A stretch of 34,282 bases of DNA from an uncultured Pelagibacteraceae bacterium (GTDB lineage: Bacteria; Pseudomonadota; Alphaproteobacteria; Pelagibacterales; Pelagibacteraceae), in contig CACBGZ010000004.1 in assembly GCA_902538915.1 (NCBI GenBank), positions 1 to 34,282 on the forward strand, in the 5' to 3' direction. The stretch's first letter is position 1; each line of letters begins with the position of its first letter. Below the pieces are notes generated by a model that was not told the origin of the DNA, ran no database searches, and was given only the letters and a program-made list of their open reading frames with translations. This document shows, piece by piece, positions 27,193-34,282 of this stretch. The translations under genes and the position numbers were made by a program.

Positions 27193-28647
27193 TTAAGTTC
27201 CACAAAAAGTTTGATATTTTTCTTTCTGATTAGAAGGTAATTGATATTCAATTATTTTTTGGTTTTGAAGATAAGGTTTAGATAATATCTCTATTAATTT
27301 TGTTAATGGCTGAAAATTATTCTGGTTGGCTGATTCAAGTACCTCCTCAACTTTATGATTACGCGGTATCACTAGTGGGTTGACACTTTTCATTAGTTGT
27401 AAGTATTTTTCGGACGAATTCTTATTCAACTTTAGTCTATTTTTCCATCTTTCCATCCAATTTAGAAATCTTTTATCTTCATAATATTTTTTCAATTCAA
27501 TTTTTTCACCCATTAAATAACAAAAAGTATTGGTGTAATCAGCTTTGACTTCATGCATCCAAGTTAGTAGATCTAAAATTAAAGATTGGTCATTTTTTTC
27601 ATCTCCAAATAATCCGAGCTTATCTCTCATCATATTAAGCCATTTTTCCTCATATTTTTTTTCAAATGAATTTATAATTTCTGTAGCTATTTTAATTGCA
27701 TTATTCTGATCTTTATCAATTAAAGGTATAAGACATTCGGCAAACCTTGCTAGGTTCCATTTTGTGATAACGGGCTGGTTGCAATATGCGTATCTACCAG
27801 TTCTATCAATTGAACTAAAAACAGTTTTAGGATCATAAACATCCATGAAAGCACATGGTCCATAATCTATTGTCTCACCCGAAATACTCATATTGTCAGT
27901 ATTCATCACCCCATGAATAAAACCAACTCTCATCCAGTGTACAACTAAATCAACTTGCTTTTCTAAAACGATCTTTAGAATTTCTATTGACTTATTTTTA
28001 GCTTTATCAATATTTGGATAATGTCTTTTAATAACGTGCTCTAAAAGCATTTTAAGTTCATCCTCATTTTTCCTCGCAGCAATATATTGAAAAGTACCTA
28101 CTCTAATATGGCTTGATGCCACCCTGGTGAGGATAGCACCTATTAATTCAGCGTCTCTCATTACGCTTTCACCAGTCTTTACAACTGCTAAACTCCTTGT
28201 AGTTGGTATATTTAAGTGATGCATCGATTCACTAATAATGTATTCTCTTAACATTGGACCTAAAGCTGCCCTACCATCACCGTTTCTTGAAAAAGAAGTT
28301 TTACCCGAACCTTTAAATTGAATATCATACCTTTTTTTATTTTTAGATAGGTGTTCGCCAATTAAAACTGCTCTTCCATCGCCAAGCATTGTGAAATGAC
28401 CAAATTGATGTCCAGCATAAGCTTGAGCAATTGAGTTGCTGTTTTTGGGCAATAAATTTCCAGAAAATAAAGCTGATAATTCCTCATTTTTTATATTTGA
28501 AAAATCTAAGTCTATGTTCTTTGCTAAATCTTTATTAAATAAAACTAATTCAGGTTTTTTTACTTTTACTGGATCAATTGTTTCTTTAAATGAGTCTGGT
28601 AGTCTAGAGTAAGAATTATCAAAATTCCAATTTAAACCATTTTTCAT
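27193..28647 (-). CDS. selO: SelO/YdiU-family protein adenylyltransferase
   Basis: A pseudokinase-fold enzyme that transfers AMP to Ser/Thr/Tyr of target proteins. Length is 484 aa (E. coli YdiU 478). Conserved blocks: AQAYAGHQFGHFTMLGDGRA, IQFKGSGKTSFSRNGDGRAALG, an RVGTFQYIA motif, HGVMNTDNMS with the catalytic Asn, and IDYGPCAF with the metal-binding Asp of the DFG-like position. The chain ends Cys-Gly-Thr: the third residue from the end is Cys, where animal SelO has selenocysteine. It follows msrA by 6 bp, suggesting a redox-defence operon. Confidence 0.95.
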   Translation of the reverse strand: MKNGLNWNFDNSYSRLPDSFKETIDPVKVKKPELVLFNKDLAKNIDLDFSNIKNEELSALFSGNLLPKNSNSIAQAYAGHQFGHFTMLGDGRAVLIGEHLSKNKKRYDIQFKGSGKTSFSRNGDGRAALGPMLREYIISESMHHLNIPTTRSLAVVKTGESVMRDAELIGAILTRVASSHIRVGTFQYIAARKNEDELKMLLEHVIKRHYPNIDKAKNKSIEILKIVLEKQVDLVVHWMRVGFIHGVMNTDNMSISGETIDYGPCAFMDVYDPKTVFSSIDRTGRYAYCNQPVITKWNLARFAECLIPLIDKDQNNAIKIATEIINSFEKKYEEKWLNMMRDKLGLFGDEKNDQSLILDLLTWMHEVKADYTNTFCYLMGEKIELKKYYEDKRFLNWMERWKNRLKLNKNSSEKYLQLMKSVNPLVIPRNHKVEEVLESANQNNFQPLTKLIEILSKPYLQNQKIIEYQLPSNQKEKYQTFCGT

Positions 28648-28653
28648 AAAAAA

Positions 28654-29230
28654 CTATTTACTCCAAATTCTTTTTAAAATCTCTTCTCTTCTACATGCCT
28701 TTTTATAAGCTACATAATTTAATAAATATTCTTTATAATAATTTTGATGACGAGTTTCTGCCATAAAAAACTTATCAAATTTTCTAACGTAAGTGACAAC
28801 TTTTTTATTAAATTTTTTTTCGAGTTTAAGTATACTTTTCTCAATCAAATTCTTTTCACTACTATTTTGATAAAAGGCAACTGACCTGTAGCTATATCCT
28901 TTATCACAAAATTGTCCGTAGGCATCAAAAGGATCTATATTTATCCAAAAGTTATCCAGCAATTCTTCATATGAAATAATTTTCTTGTCGTAAATAATTT
29001 CAACAACCTCAAAATGCCCAGTATTACCGTAAGTTACTTCTTTATAAGTAGGATTTTCAGTTGTACCACCTGAATAACCAGAAAAAACCTCCTCTACACC
29101 ATTAAGTTTTTCAAAAGACTCTTCAACACACCAGAAACAACCACCCGCAAAGTAGGCTCTTTCTTTTTCATTAGCTAAAGAAGAAAAAATAAAAAAAGAA
29201 GTTAATAACTAGAAATATTAGTAATCGCAT
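28654..29230 (-). pseudogene. msrA: Peptide methionine sulfoxide reductase A, exported, frameshift in signal peptide
   Basis: Reduces methionine-S-sulfoxide in proteins. The mature enzyme is one continuous frame from about 29183 down to 28654, with the active-site motif AGGCFWC, then FSGYSGGTTENPTYKEV, YGNTGHFEVVEI and FWINIDPFDAYGQFCDKG. No ATG, GTG or TTG start lies in this frame before the active site (first is TTG at 28962). An ATG at 29230 in another frame opens MRLLIFLVINFFF and joins if one base is removed from the 7-A run at 29191-29197 (or the 6-A run at 29184-29189), giving a signal peptide ending SSLA and a 191-residue protein. The intact product would be periplasmic. Confidence 0.85.
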
Positions 29231-29264
29231 AAATTATCATATACAAAAAATTTATGCTAAGTCT

Positions 29265-29310
29265 ATGTTATTAAAGGTAGCTACGTGATGTAGCTTACCT
29301 TTAATAATAT
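29265..29310. terminator. Long hairpin between fdh and msrA
   Basis: Arms TTATTAAAGGTAGCTAC (29268-29284) and its near-complement at 29290-29307 pair over 17 bp with one bulged base and a 5-nt loop (GTGAT). The stem extends three further pairs outward through a G-U pair. It lies downstream of the formate dehydrogenase gene (minus) and upstream of msrA (minus). There is no clear U-tract on either side, so it may act as a processing or protective 3' end as well as a terminator. Confidence 0.6.
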
Positions 29311-29319
29311 GAAAAGAAT

Positions 29320-30519
29320 TTATTTTTTCTTATATTTTGCTGCTTCTTCTGATCCACCAGTTGCAGAGCCTTTACTGTAAGAATGAGCTCCCATACCTGC
29401 AAGCTGACCATCCTTTACAATAAGATATTGATTTCTGATTTCTTTACCGTCGAAGAAACATTCTAATATTTCTCTAACACCATCTGCATATCTTGATTGC
29501 GCTGTTAAAGATGTACCAGACGTGTGAGGTGTCATACCATGATTGGGCATGCTTCTCCATACGTGATCATTTGGTGCTGGTTGAGGAAACCAAACATCTC
29601 CTGCATAACCACTCAACTGACCGCTCTTTAGAGCTTTTGCAATTGCATCACGATTACAAATTTTACCTCTAGCGGTGTTTACTATGTAAGCACCTTTTTT
29701 CATTTTACTTATCATAGCATCATCAAATAAGTTTTCAGTTTCTGGATGAAGTGGACAATTAATTGTTACTACATCACAAACTTTGACCATAGACTCTACA
29801 GTTTCGTGAAATGTTAAGTTAAGTTCTTTCTCAACACTTTCAGGTAATCTGTGTCTATCAAAATAGTGCAAATGTGTATCAAACGGTTTCATTTTTCTTA
29901 AAGCATCTAATCCGATTCTTCCAGCTGCTACAGTACCAATGTGCATACCTTCAACATCATATGACCTTTGAACGGCATCAGCAATATTCCAGCCACCGTC
30001 ATTAACAATTCTATGTTGATTGTGGTAATCTCTTACCATTGACACAATCATCATAACAATGTGTTCTGCAACAGATCTTGAGTTACAATAAGTTACTTCA
30101 ACAACGTCAATTTTGTTATCCATTGCGGCTTGTAAATCAACGTGATCTGATCCTATACCTGCTGTTATTGCCATTTTTAAATTTTTTGCTTTGGCAATTC
30201 TTTCTTTTGTTAAATAATAAGGAAAAAATGGCTGAGAAATAACAATGTCTGCGTCAACTATATGTTTATCTGCCTCACAACCATCTCCATCTTTACTATT
30301 TGTAACAACGAATTCATGTCCATTACTTTCTAAAAATTTTCTTAAACCAAGTTCACCCGATACACATCCAAGTAATTGACCTGGTGTGTAATCTCTCCCC
30401 TTAGGCGAAGGAAGTGTCATTCCATCCGGATACTTCTCTATCTTTGGTAGTTCTGATAAAGCATAGGATTTTGGCATCCCACCTTTAGGATCGTCGTATA
30501 ATATACACAATATTTTCAT
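29320..30519 (-). CDS. fdh: NAD-dependent formate dehydrogenase (cofactor-free, D-2-hydroxyacid dehydrogenase type)
   Basis: Oxidises formate to CO2 with NAD+, without molybdenum. The 399-residue chain aligns without gaps, by residue number, with the well-studied Pseudomonas sp. 101 enzyme: Ile122, Asn146, Asp221 and Arg222 (NAD+ choice), Arg284, Gln313 and His332 (in GMTPHTSGTSL). Rossmann motif GTVAAGRIG at 195-203. The C-terminus ends in the typical AHSYSKGSATGGSEEAAK. A Shine-Dalgarno CAGGAGA (30524-30530, minus) precedes the ATG. The TATCAA at 30582-30587 (TTGATA on the minus strand) may be its -35. It fits the one-carbon oxidation known for SAR11 bacteria. Confidence 0.96.
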   Translation of the reverse strand: MKILCILYDDPKGGMPKSYALSELPKIEKYPDGMTLPSPKGRDYTPGQLLGCVSGELGLRKFLESNGHEFVVTNSKDGDGCEADKHIVDADIVISQPFFPYYLTKERIAKAKNLKMAITAGIGSDHVDLQAAMDNKIDVVEVTYCNSRSVAEHIVMMIVSMVRDYHNQHRIVNDGGWNIADAVQRSYDVEGMHIGTVAAGRIGLDALRKMKPFDTHLHYFDRHRLPESVEKELNLTFHETVESMVKVCDVVTINCPLHPETENLFDDAMISKMKKGAYIVNTARGKICNRDAIAKALKSGQLSGYAGDVWFPQPAPNDHVWRSMPNHGMTPHTSGTSLTAQSRYADGVREILECFFDGKEIRNQYLIVKDGQLAGMGAHSYSKGSATGGSEEAAKYKKK

Positions 30520-30592
30520 TTAATCTCCTGTATCTTAAAATGTATTAATTAAAATCTTATCTAACATCATTTTTAAGTTGCTATCAATTAAA

Positions 30593-31057
30593 TTATTTAA
30601 ACTTTGGATATTTTTTTTTTAAGATAAATCGATTAATTATTATACCAAAAATAAGAATTATTATTGAGCCAGTTATAATTGGATTCAAAATATAATCAAT
30701 TGAAACACTTCCCATTATGACTATTATTGGATTGCCCCCAGCAGGTGGATGGGTTACATTTAATAATATCATTAAACCTACACCAAAACCCACTGCGATA
30801 GGTATGATTAAGTATAAAGGTAGCGGAACTAAGTATAAAAAAAATAAACCGACTATAGCTGTGAGCAGGTGTCCAAAAAAAATATTTTTTGGTTGCGCAA
30901 AGGGACTTTCGGGATAACCATATAATAAAACCATTGATGAGCCAAAAGATGCAATCAAGAAAACACCAAACTCTGTTTTATAAGTTAGAAGCGTTAATAT
31001 ACCTATAGTGATGATTGAAAAAAAACCTGCAAAAAATGATTGTTTAATATTATTCAT
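30593..31057 (-). CDS. HPP family integral membrane protein
   Basis: A 154-residue protein with about five hydrophobic helices. The family-defining THPPAGGNPIIVIMG block is present (the His-Pro-Pro motif), as is the early ASFGSSMVLLYGYPESPFAQPKN segment. HPP proteins in cyanobacteria and chloroplasts transport nitrite, while in other bacteria the role is unproven. It follows the SufU-like gene by 3 bp, so both share one transcript. It is separated from fdh by 73 bp, where fdh probably has its own promoter. Confidence 0.88.
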   Translation of the reverse strand: MNNIKQSFFAGFFSIITIGILTLLTYKTEFGVFLIASFGSSMVLLYGYPESPFAQPKNIFFGHLLTAIVGLFFLYLVPLPLYLIIPIAVGFGVGLMILLNVTHPPAGGNPIIVIMGSVSIDYILNPIITGSIIILIFGIIINRFILKKKYPKFK

Positions 31058-31060
31058 TAT

Positions 31061-31459
31061 TTAATCAGATACAATTTTCTTGAGAGTTTTAAAAGGTAAT
31101 AAGATACATTCTTTGCGCGACATATTTTTTTTCTTAAATAATTTACCTAAAACTTTCCATTTTCTATTTATTATTTCAAAATCTCCATCAAAGTAAGATT
31201 TTGCATCATCGCATATTTCGTCAACTTTAAGCTTATTTTTATTTATTGAAATTTTTGATAATAGACTTGCAGATGCCTGGCAATAAATACAGCATTTTCC
31301 TTGATAACCAAAATCAACTATTTTATCTTTTTTTATTATTACTTTAATTTGCATTTCATCACCACATAATGAATTTTTTAATCTTGAGTTATGAGTATGA
31401 TTTTCAAGAAATTTTTGATTATTGTTTTTTGAAGCAATCTGTAATATTTCTAAATCCAT
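31061..31459 (-). CDS. sufU: SufU/IscU-type Fe-S cluster scaffold protein
   Basis: A 132-residue protein of the NifU N-terminal family. The cluster ligands of SufU proteins are identifiable: Cys32 and Asp34 in LCGDEMQ, Cys57 in GKCCIYCQASAS and Cys118 in RKECILLP. Extra cysteines at 56 and 60 flank the second ligand. Such proteins accept sulfur from SufS or bind a nascent cluster. No other suf or isc gene is nearby, so this is an isolated copy coupled only to the HPP gene. The symbol is used by homology of motifs. Confidence 0.82.
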   Translation of the reverse strand: MDLEILQIASKNNNQKFLENHTHNSRLKNSLCGDEMQIKVIIKKDKIVDFGYQGKCCIYCQASASLLSKISINKNKLKVDEICDDAKSYFDGDFEIINRKWKVLGKLFKKKNMSRKECILLPFKTLKKIVSD

Positions 31460-31497
31460 TAATTTTTAAGACATAAATTATATCTAATTTAAATAAG

Positions 31498-31512
31498 ATC
31501 TTATAATAAGAT
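31498..31512. promoter_or_regulatory. 15-bp palindrome over a TATAAT in the sufU/EamA divergent region
   Basis: ATCTTAT-A-ATAAGAT is a perfect inverted repeat (7-1-7) and contains TATAAT at 31502-31507. It lies in the 133-bp divergent spacer between the SufU-like gene and the EamA gene. It could be an operator overlapping a promoter, but in such A/T-rich DNA chance is a serious alternative. Confidence 0.3.
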
Positions 31513-31592
31513 AGTTAAATTTCCTAAATTATTTTATACAAAGAATTTAATTTTTGTTGTAGTTGGAACCAATAAGAATTAAATATTGTCAT

Positions 31593-32498
31593 ATGATAGA
31601 AATAAAAAATGATAAACTAGCAGTACCAGTTGTTTTATTTGCAGGAATTCTTTGGTCGTTTGGCCCACTAGTTGTTAGATACATGGATCAACCAGAATTA
31701 GTACCTTGGCAGTATATTTTTGGAAGAGGATTAACAATCTTTATAATTTTGAATCTTTATTTATTTTTTGAAGAAGGAATAGCGTTTTACAAAAATTACC
31801 TGAAAATTGGTGTATCGGGCATTATTGGCGGAATAGGGTTAGGTATTGCAATGATTAGTTTTATCTACTCAATTACTAATACCTCTGCTGCCATAACACT
31901 ATTATGTCTTGCTGCAATGCCTTTTTTTACAGCTTTATTGGGTTTTCTTTTTCTGAGAGAGAGAATAAGCTTAAATGTTTGGATAGCTATAATTCTTGCT
32001 ACTGTTGGAATCATAATTATTGCCCTAGGTAATACTGGAAAAGCATCTTTATTGGGGTTTGTATTTGGGATGACATCATCAATAGGTTTTTCAATTTTTT
32101 CTATTACTCTACGATGGAGAAAAGAGACACCAAAATTTACCACTGTTGCTGTCTCTGGACTTTTCTGCTTTATTATTGCTTCAATATTTATTTTGAGTAA
32201 AAATCAATTATTTTTTTCCACAAGCTACAACGGTACTTTATTTTCATTACATGGAGTATTAGTTTGCTTCGGATTGATTTTATATTCTATTGGCTCTAGA
32301 GCTATCCCAGCAGCTGAATTAACATTATTATCTTTAACCGAAGTTATTGGAGGAATTTTTTGGGTGTGGTTACCAATTTTTGGTATAAATGAAATTCCAT
32401 CTACAAATACAATAATTGGTGGATTTTTTCTTTTTATATCTATCACTTATTACAGTTTGGTCATGAGAACTAATAGAAGATTTATAGCATTGAACTAA
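31593..32498 (+). CDS. EamA/DMT-family transporter
   Basis: A 301-residue membrane protein with about ten helices in two EamA repeats. Landmarks are GILWSFGPLVVRYMDQPELVPWQ, GRGLTIF, SITNTSAAITLLCLAAMPFF (helix 4) with FLFLRERIS, and the second-repeat block PAAELTLLSLTEVIGGIFWVWL. The frame is also open to a TTG at 31563, but the ATG at 31593 leaves a short polar N-terminus before helix 1, as usual, and is preferred. It is followed 12 bp later by the amidinotransferase gene, suggesting export or import of a related compound. Substrate unknown. Confidence 0.88.
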   Translation: MIEIKNDKLAVPVVLFAGILWSFGPLVVRYMDQPELVPWQYIFGRGLTIFIILNLYLFFEEGIAFYKNYLKIGVSGIIGGIGLGIAMISFIYSITNTSAAITLLCLAAMPFFTALLGFLFLRERISLNVWIAIILATVGIIIIALGNTGKASLLGFVFGMTSSIGFSIFSITLRWRKETPKFTTVAVSGLFCFIIASIFILSKNQLFFSTSYNGTLFSLHGVLVCFGLILYSIGSRAIPAAELTLLSLTEVIGGIFWVWLPIFGINEIPSTNTIIGGFFLFISITYYSLVMRTNRRFIALN

Positions 32499-32510
32499 GA
32501 AGTAGTTTTA

Positions 32511-33626
32511 ATGATTAAAGAAAAAAAAATTGTCAATAGTTGGAATGAATGGGATCCACTTAAGCATGTAATAGTTGGTAGAGCAGATGGATGCTGTATA
32601 CCAGCTCCAGAACCAGCATTAGATGCAAAGGTGCCTGAAGACTCTGACATGAAGGGTGAATATGGACCTCGTACAAAAGAAACTGTAGCTAAAGCCAATG
32701 AATTATTAGATAACTTTGCATCAATTTTGGAAAAAAGAGATATAAAAGTTGATAGACCAATTCCGATAAATCATAATCAAAAAATATCCACTCCTGACTG
32801 GGAAGTTAAAAGTATGTTTGGATGTATGCCTGCTAGAGATATAATTTTGACTGTAGGAAATGAGATGTTGGAGGCCACCATGAGCTATAGATGTAGATGG
32901 TTTGAATATTTAAATTATAGACCTTTGATTCAAAGATATTTCAATCAGGATAGCAATATGAAACACGAAAGCGCACCTAAACCAAGGCTAACAGATGCTG
33001 ACTATAGAAAAGATTATTTGTCTGATAAAATAGGCTTTCAAAAAAGGTTAGATTGGACTGAAAAGAAATATTTTGTTACTACAGAGGAAGAGCCTCTTTT
33101 TGATGCAGCTGACATTTTGCGTTTTGGTAAAGACTTAGTTGTACAACATGGCTTTACTACGAATTTGAAAGGAATTGAATGGTTAAAAAGACATTTCACA
33201 AATCACAGAATACATACTGTAAACTTTCCTGGTGATCCTTATCCAATTCATATTGATGCAACATTTGCTCCAATTAAAGAGGGAATTATAATTAATAATC
33301 CTCAAAGACGATTACCCAAAGAACAAAGAACGTTATTTGAAAATAATGGTTGGCAAATCATTGATGCTGCTCAACCAGCTCATAATGAACCACCACCATT
33401 ATGTTATTCATCTGTTTGGCTCTCTATGAATGTTTTAGTTTTAGATCCTAAAACGGTATGTGTTGAAAAAAGTGAAAAATATCAAGCAGAACAACTTGAT
33501 AAGTTAGGAATGGAAGTAATTCCTGTTGACCTGAGAGACGCTTATGCCTTTGGAGGAGGCCTGCACTGTTGCACCGCAGATGTATTTAGAGAAGGAGAGC
33601 TTAAAGATTATTTTCCTAAACAATAA
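32511..33626 (+). CDS. Glycine amidinotransferase (AGAT-like)
   Basis: Transfers the amidino group of arginine to an amine, classically glycine, giving guanidinoacetate and ornithine. The 371-residue protein matches the AGAT family throughout: NEWDPLKHVIVGRADG at the start, PARDIILTVGNEMLEATMSYRCRWFE-like centre, and the catalytic residues Asp198 in EPLFDAADILR, His247 in YPIHIDATF and the nucleophile Cys353 in GGGLHCCTADV. It is shorter than animal AGAT mainly through lack of the mitochondrial leader. No guanidinoacetate methyltransferase is nearby, so creatine synthesis is not implied. The acceptor amine could differ from glycine. Confidence 0.9.
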   Translation: MIKEKKIVNSWNEWDPLKHVIVGRADGCCIPAPEPALDAKVPEDSDMKGEYGPRTKETVAKANELLDNFASILEKRDIKVDRPIPINHNQKISTPDWEVKSMFGCMPARDIILTVGNEMLEATMSYRCRWFEYLNYRPLIQRYFNQDSNMKHESAPKPRLTDADYRKDYLSDKIGFQKRLDWTEKKYFVTTEEEPLFDAADILRFGKDLVVQHGFTTNLKGIEWLKRHFTNHRIHTVNFPGDPYPIHIDATFAPIKEGIIINNPQRRLPKEQRTLFENNGWQIIDAAQPAHNEPPPLCYSSVWLSMNVLVLDPKTVCVEKSEKYQAEQLDKLGMEVIPVDLRDAYAFGGGLHCCTADVFREGELKDYFPKQ

Positions 33627-33679
33627 CTTTGATAATTTTTAAAAATTTTAACTATTATAAATTTGGCCAATTTAAGCTC

Positions 33680-33709
33680 TAAGTATTGATATACTTAATT
33701 TTTTTTCGT
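33680..33709 (+). terminator. Candidate intrinsic terminator after the amidinotransferase
   Basis: A 7-bp stem TAAGTAT / ATACTTA with a TGAT loop (33680-33697) is followed by AATTTTTTTTCG. The stem is purely A/T except one G-C pair per side, so it is weak, but the T-tract is good. It overlaps the stop codon of the convergent coiled-coil gene. Confidence 0.5.
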
Positions 33710-34282
33710 TTTATCAATATCGAAATTATCTAACGCTCTAGTAAGCTCTTTTTGCTTAATTTTTTCAGTATTAATTGATCGATTTTTTAATCCGTAATCA
33801 ATCGAATTCTTTTGATTTTCTAATTCATCAAATTTTCTCATTTTTTCTAATTCAATTTCTCTTAATCTTTGATCTCTCAAAATTTCCTTTTGTTCTTTTA
33901 ACTTCTTTTCTCTATCAAATTTTTCTTCCCATTCTTTTATTTTTATGTATTCAAGCTCTTTTTTTCTGTCCTCTTCCATTTTTAAAATTTTTAACTCTTT
34001 TGTTTTTTTTCTCTGCTCTTTAAGCTCTTTTTGTCTTTGCTCTTCCTCTCTTGCTTTGAGATCTATATCTTTCCTATTTTGTTCTTCTTGACGAATATTC
34101 AATTCTTTTTCTCTAATTGTTAATTGCTTAGCAACTTGAATTAAGTGCTCATCTTTTTTTACCAATCTTTCTGCCTCTATTTTTTGTTTTTCATCTAAAG
34201 AGTTTATCTTTTTTTCTCTTATTTTAAGATCCTCCTCATTCATTTTAATTTTATTATTTTCTTTAATAAGTTTTTCTTCCCA
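33695..34282 (-). CDS. Coiled-coil protein, highly charged (5' end outside window)
   Basis: The frame remains open to the window edge: WEEKLIKENNKIK precedes the internal Met at 34243, so the true start lies beyond the window. The visible 195 residues are almost all Glu, Lys, Arg, Gln, Asp, Leu and Ile with no Cys, few Gly and no Pro. Heptad-like repeats are seen, e.g. EKQKIEAERLVKKDEH, IREKELNIRQEEQNRK, WEEKFDREKKLKEQKE. This predicts one long coiled coil or single alpha helix. No signal or enzyme motif is seen in this part. It could be a structural or filament-like protein, but function is unknown. Confidence 0.75.
   Translation of the reverse strand, partial: WEEKLIKENNKIKMNEEDLKIREKKINSLDEKQKIEAERLVKKDEHLIQVAKQLTIREKELNIRQEEQNRKDIDLKAREEEQRQKELKEQRKKTKELKILKMEEDRKKELEYIKIKEWEEKFDREKKLKEQKEILRDQRLREIELEKMRKFDELENQKNSIDYGLKNRSINTEKIKQKELTRALDNFDIDKTKKN

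Noticed and set aside
28654-28962. A free-standing 102-residue protein starting at TTG 28962
   Set aside because: It is the C-terminal part of MsrA. The same frame continues upstream through the active-site motif GCFWC.
1-34282. tRNA genes, CRISPR arrays, insertion sequences or prophage genes
   Set aside because: None seen on reading: no cloverleaf-like gap, transposase or integrase, and no spaced repeats. Gaps between genes are all under 200 bases.

Overview
The window is about 30% GC, densely packed and rich in A/T homopolymers. Many neighbouring genes overlap by a few bases (ATGA, TAATG) and no gap exceeds 200 bases. Gene content, the tandem glycine riboswitch in front of gcvT, the FDH type and the streamlining all point to a marine alphaproteobacterium of the SAR11 clade (Pelagibacterales). 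That assignment is inferred from sequence character, not from a database search. No tRNA, rRNA, IS element, phage gene or CRISPR array was seen.

Layout. 1-9.8 kb is housekeeping: 3' end of alaS, convergent icd, then psd-pssA-glycosyltransferase-rlmE, then guaB-TPR-guaA-panB, with a convergent terC. The IMP dehydrogenase lacks the usual CBS domains. 9.9-16.6 kb is uptake and use of a small acid: a TRAP transporter (dctP-hairpin-dctQM), a TPR protein, the 5-oxoprolinase genes pxpA (minus) and pxpBC (plus, starting only 21 bp away), and an EamA exporter. 16.5-21.1 kb is the glycine cleavage operon gcvTHP behind a consensus -35 box and a two-aptamer glycine riboswitch.

21.1-25.6 kb is a membrane-lipid cluster: FAD amine-oxidase-like protein, DUF1365, CFA-type methyltransferase, DUF3833 lipoprotein and a convergent SDR. 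It is followed by TspO and a DAO-type oxidase. 27.2-29.2 kb carries selO and msrA (redox protection). 29.3-31.5 kb carries an NAD-dependent formate dehydrogenase, an HPP membrane protein and a SufU-like Fe-S scaffold. 31.6-33.6 kb holds an EamA transporter and a glycine amidinotransferase. The window ends inside a coiled-coil gene.

Four genes (gcvP, the FAD protein, cfa, msrA) are broken by five single-base shifts. Each is repaired by removing one A (plus strand) from a homopolymer, and each repair restores a normal-length protein. Assembly error is the simplest reading. Real mutation or transcriptional slippage is possible.

A theme is one-carbon and glycine metabolism: gcvTHP, formate dehydrogenase, a DAO-family amine oxidase and glycine amidinotransferase lie within 17 kb. 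I found no clearly new system. The most unusual items are the CBS-less IMPDH, the clustered +1 A shifts, the riboswitch abutting gcvT, the TRAP/5-oxoprolinase pairing and the orphan amidinotransferase.
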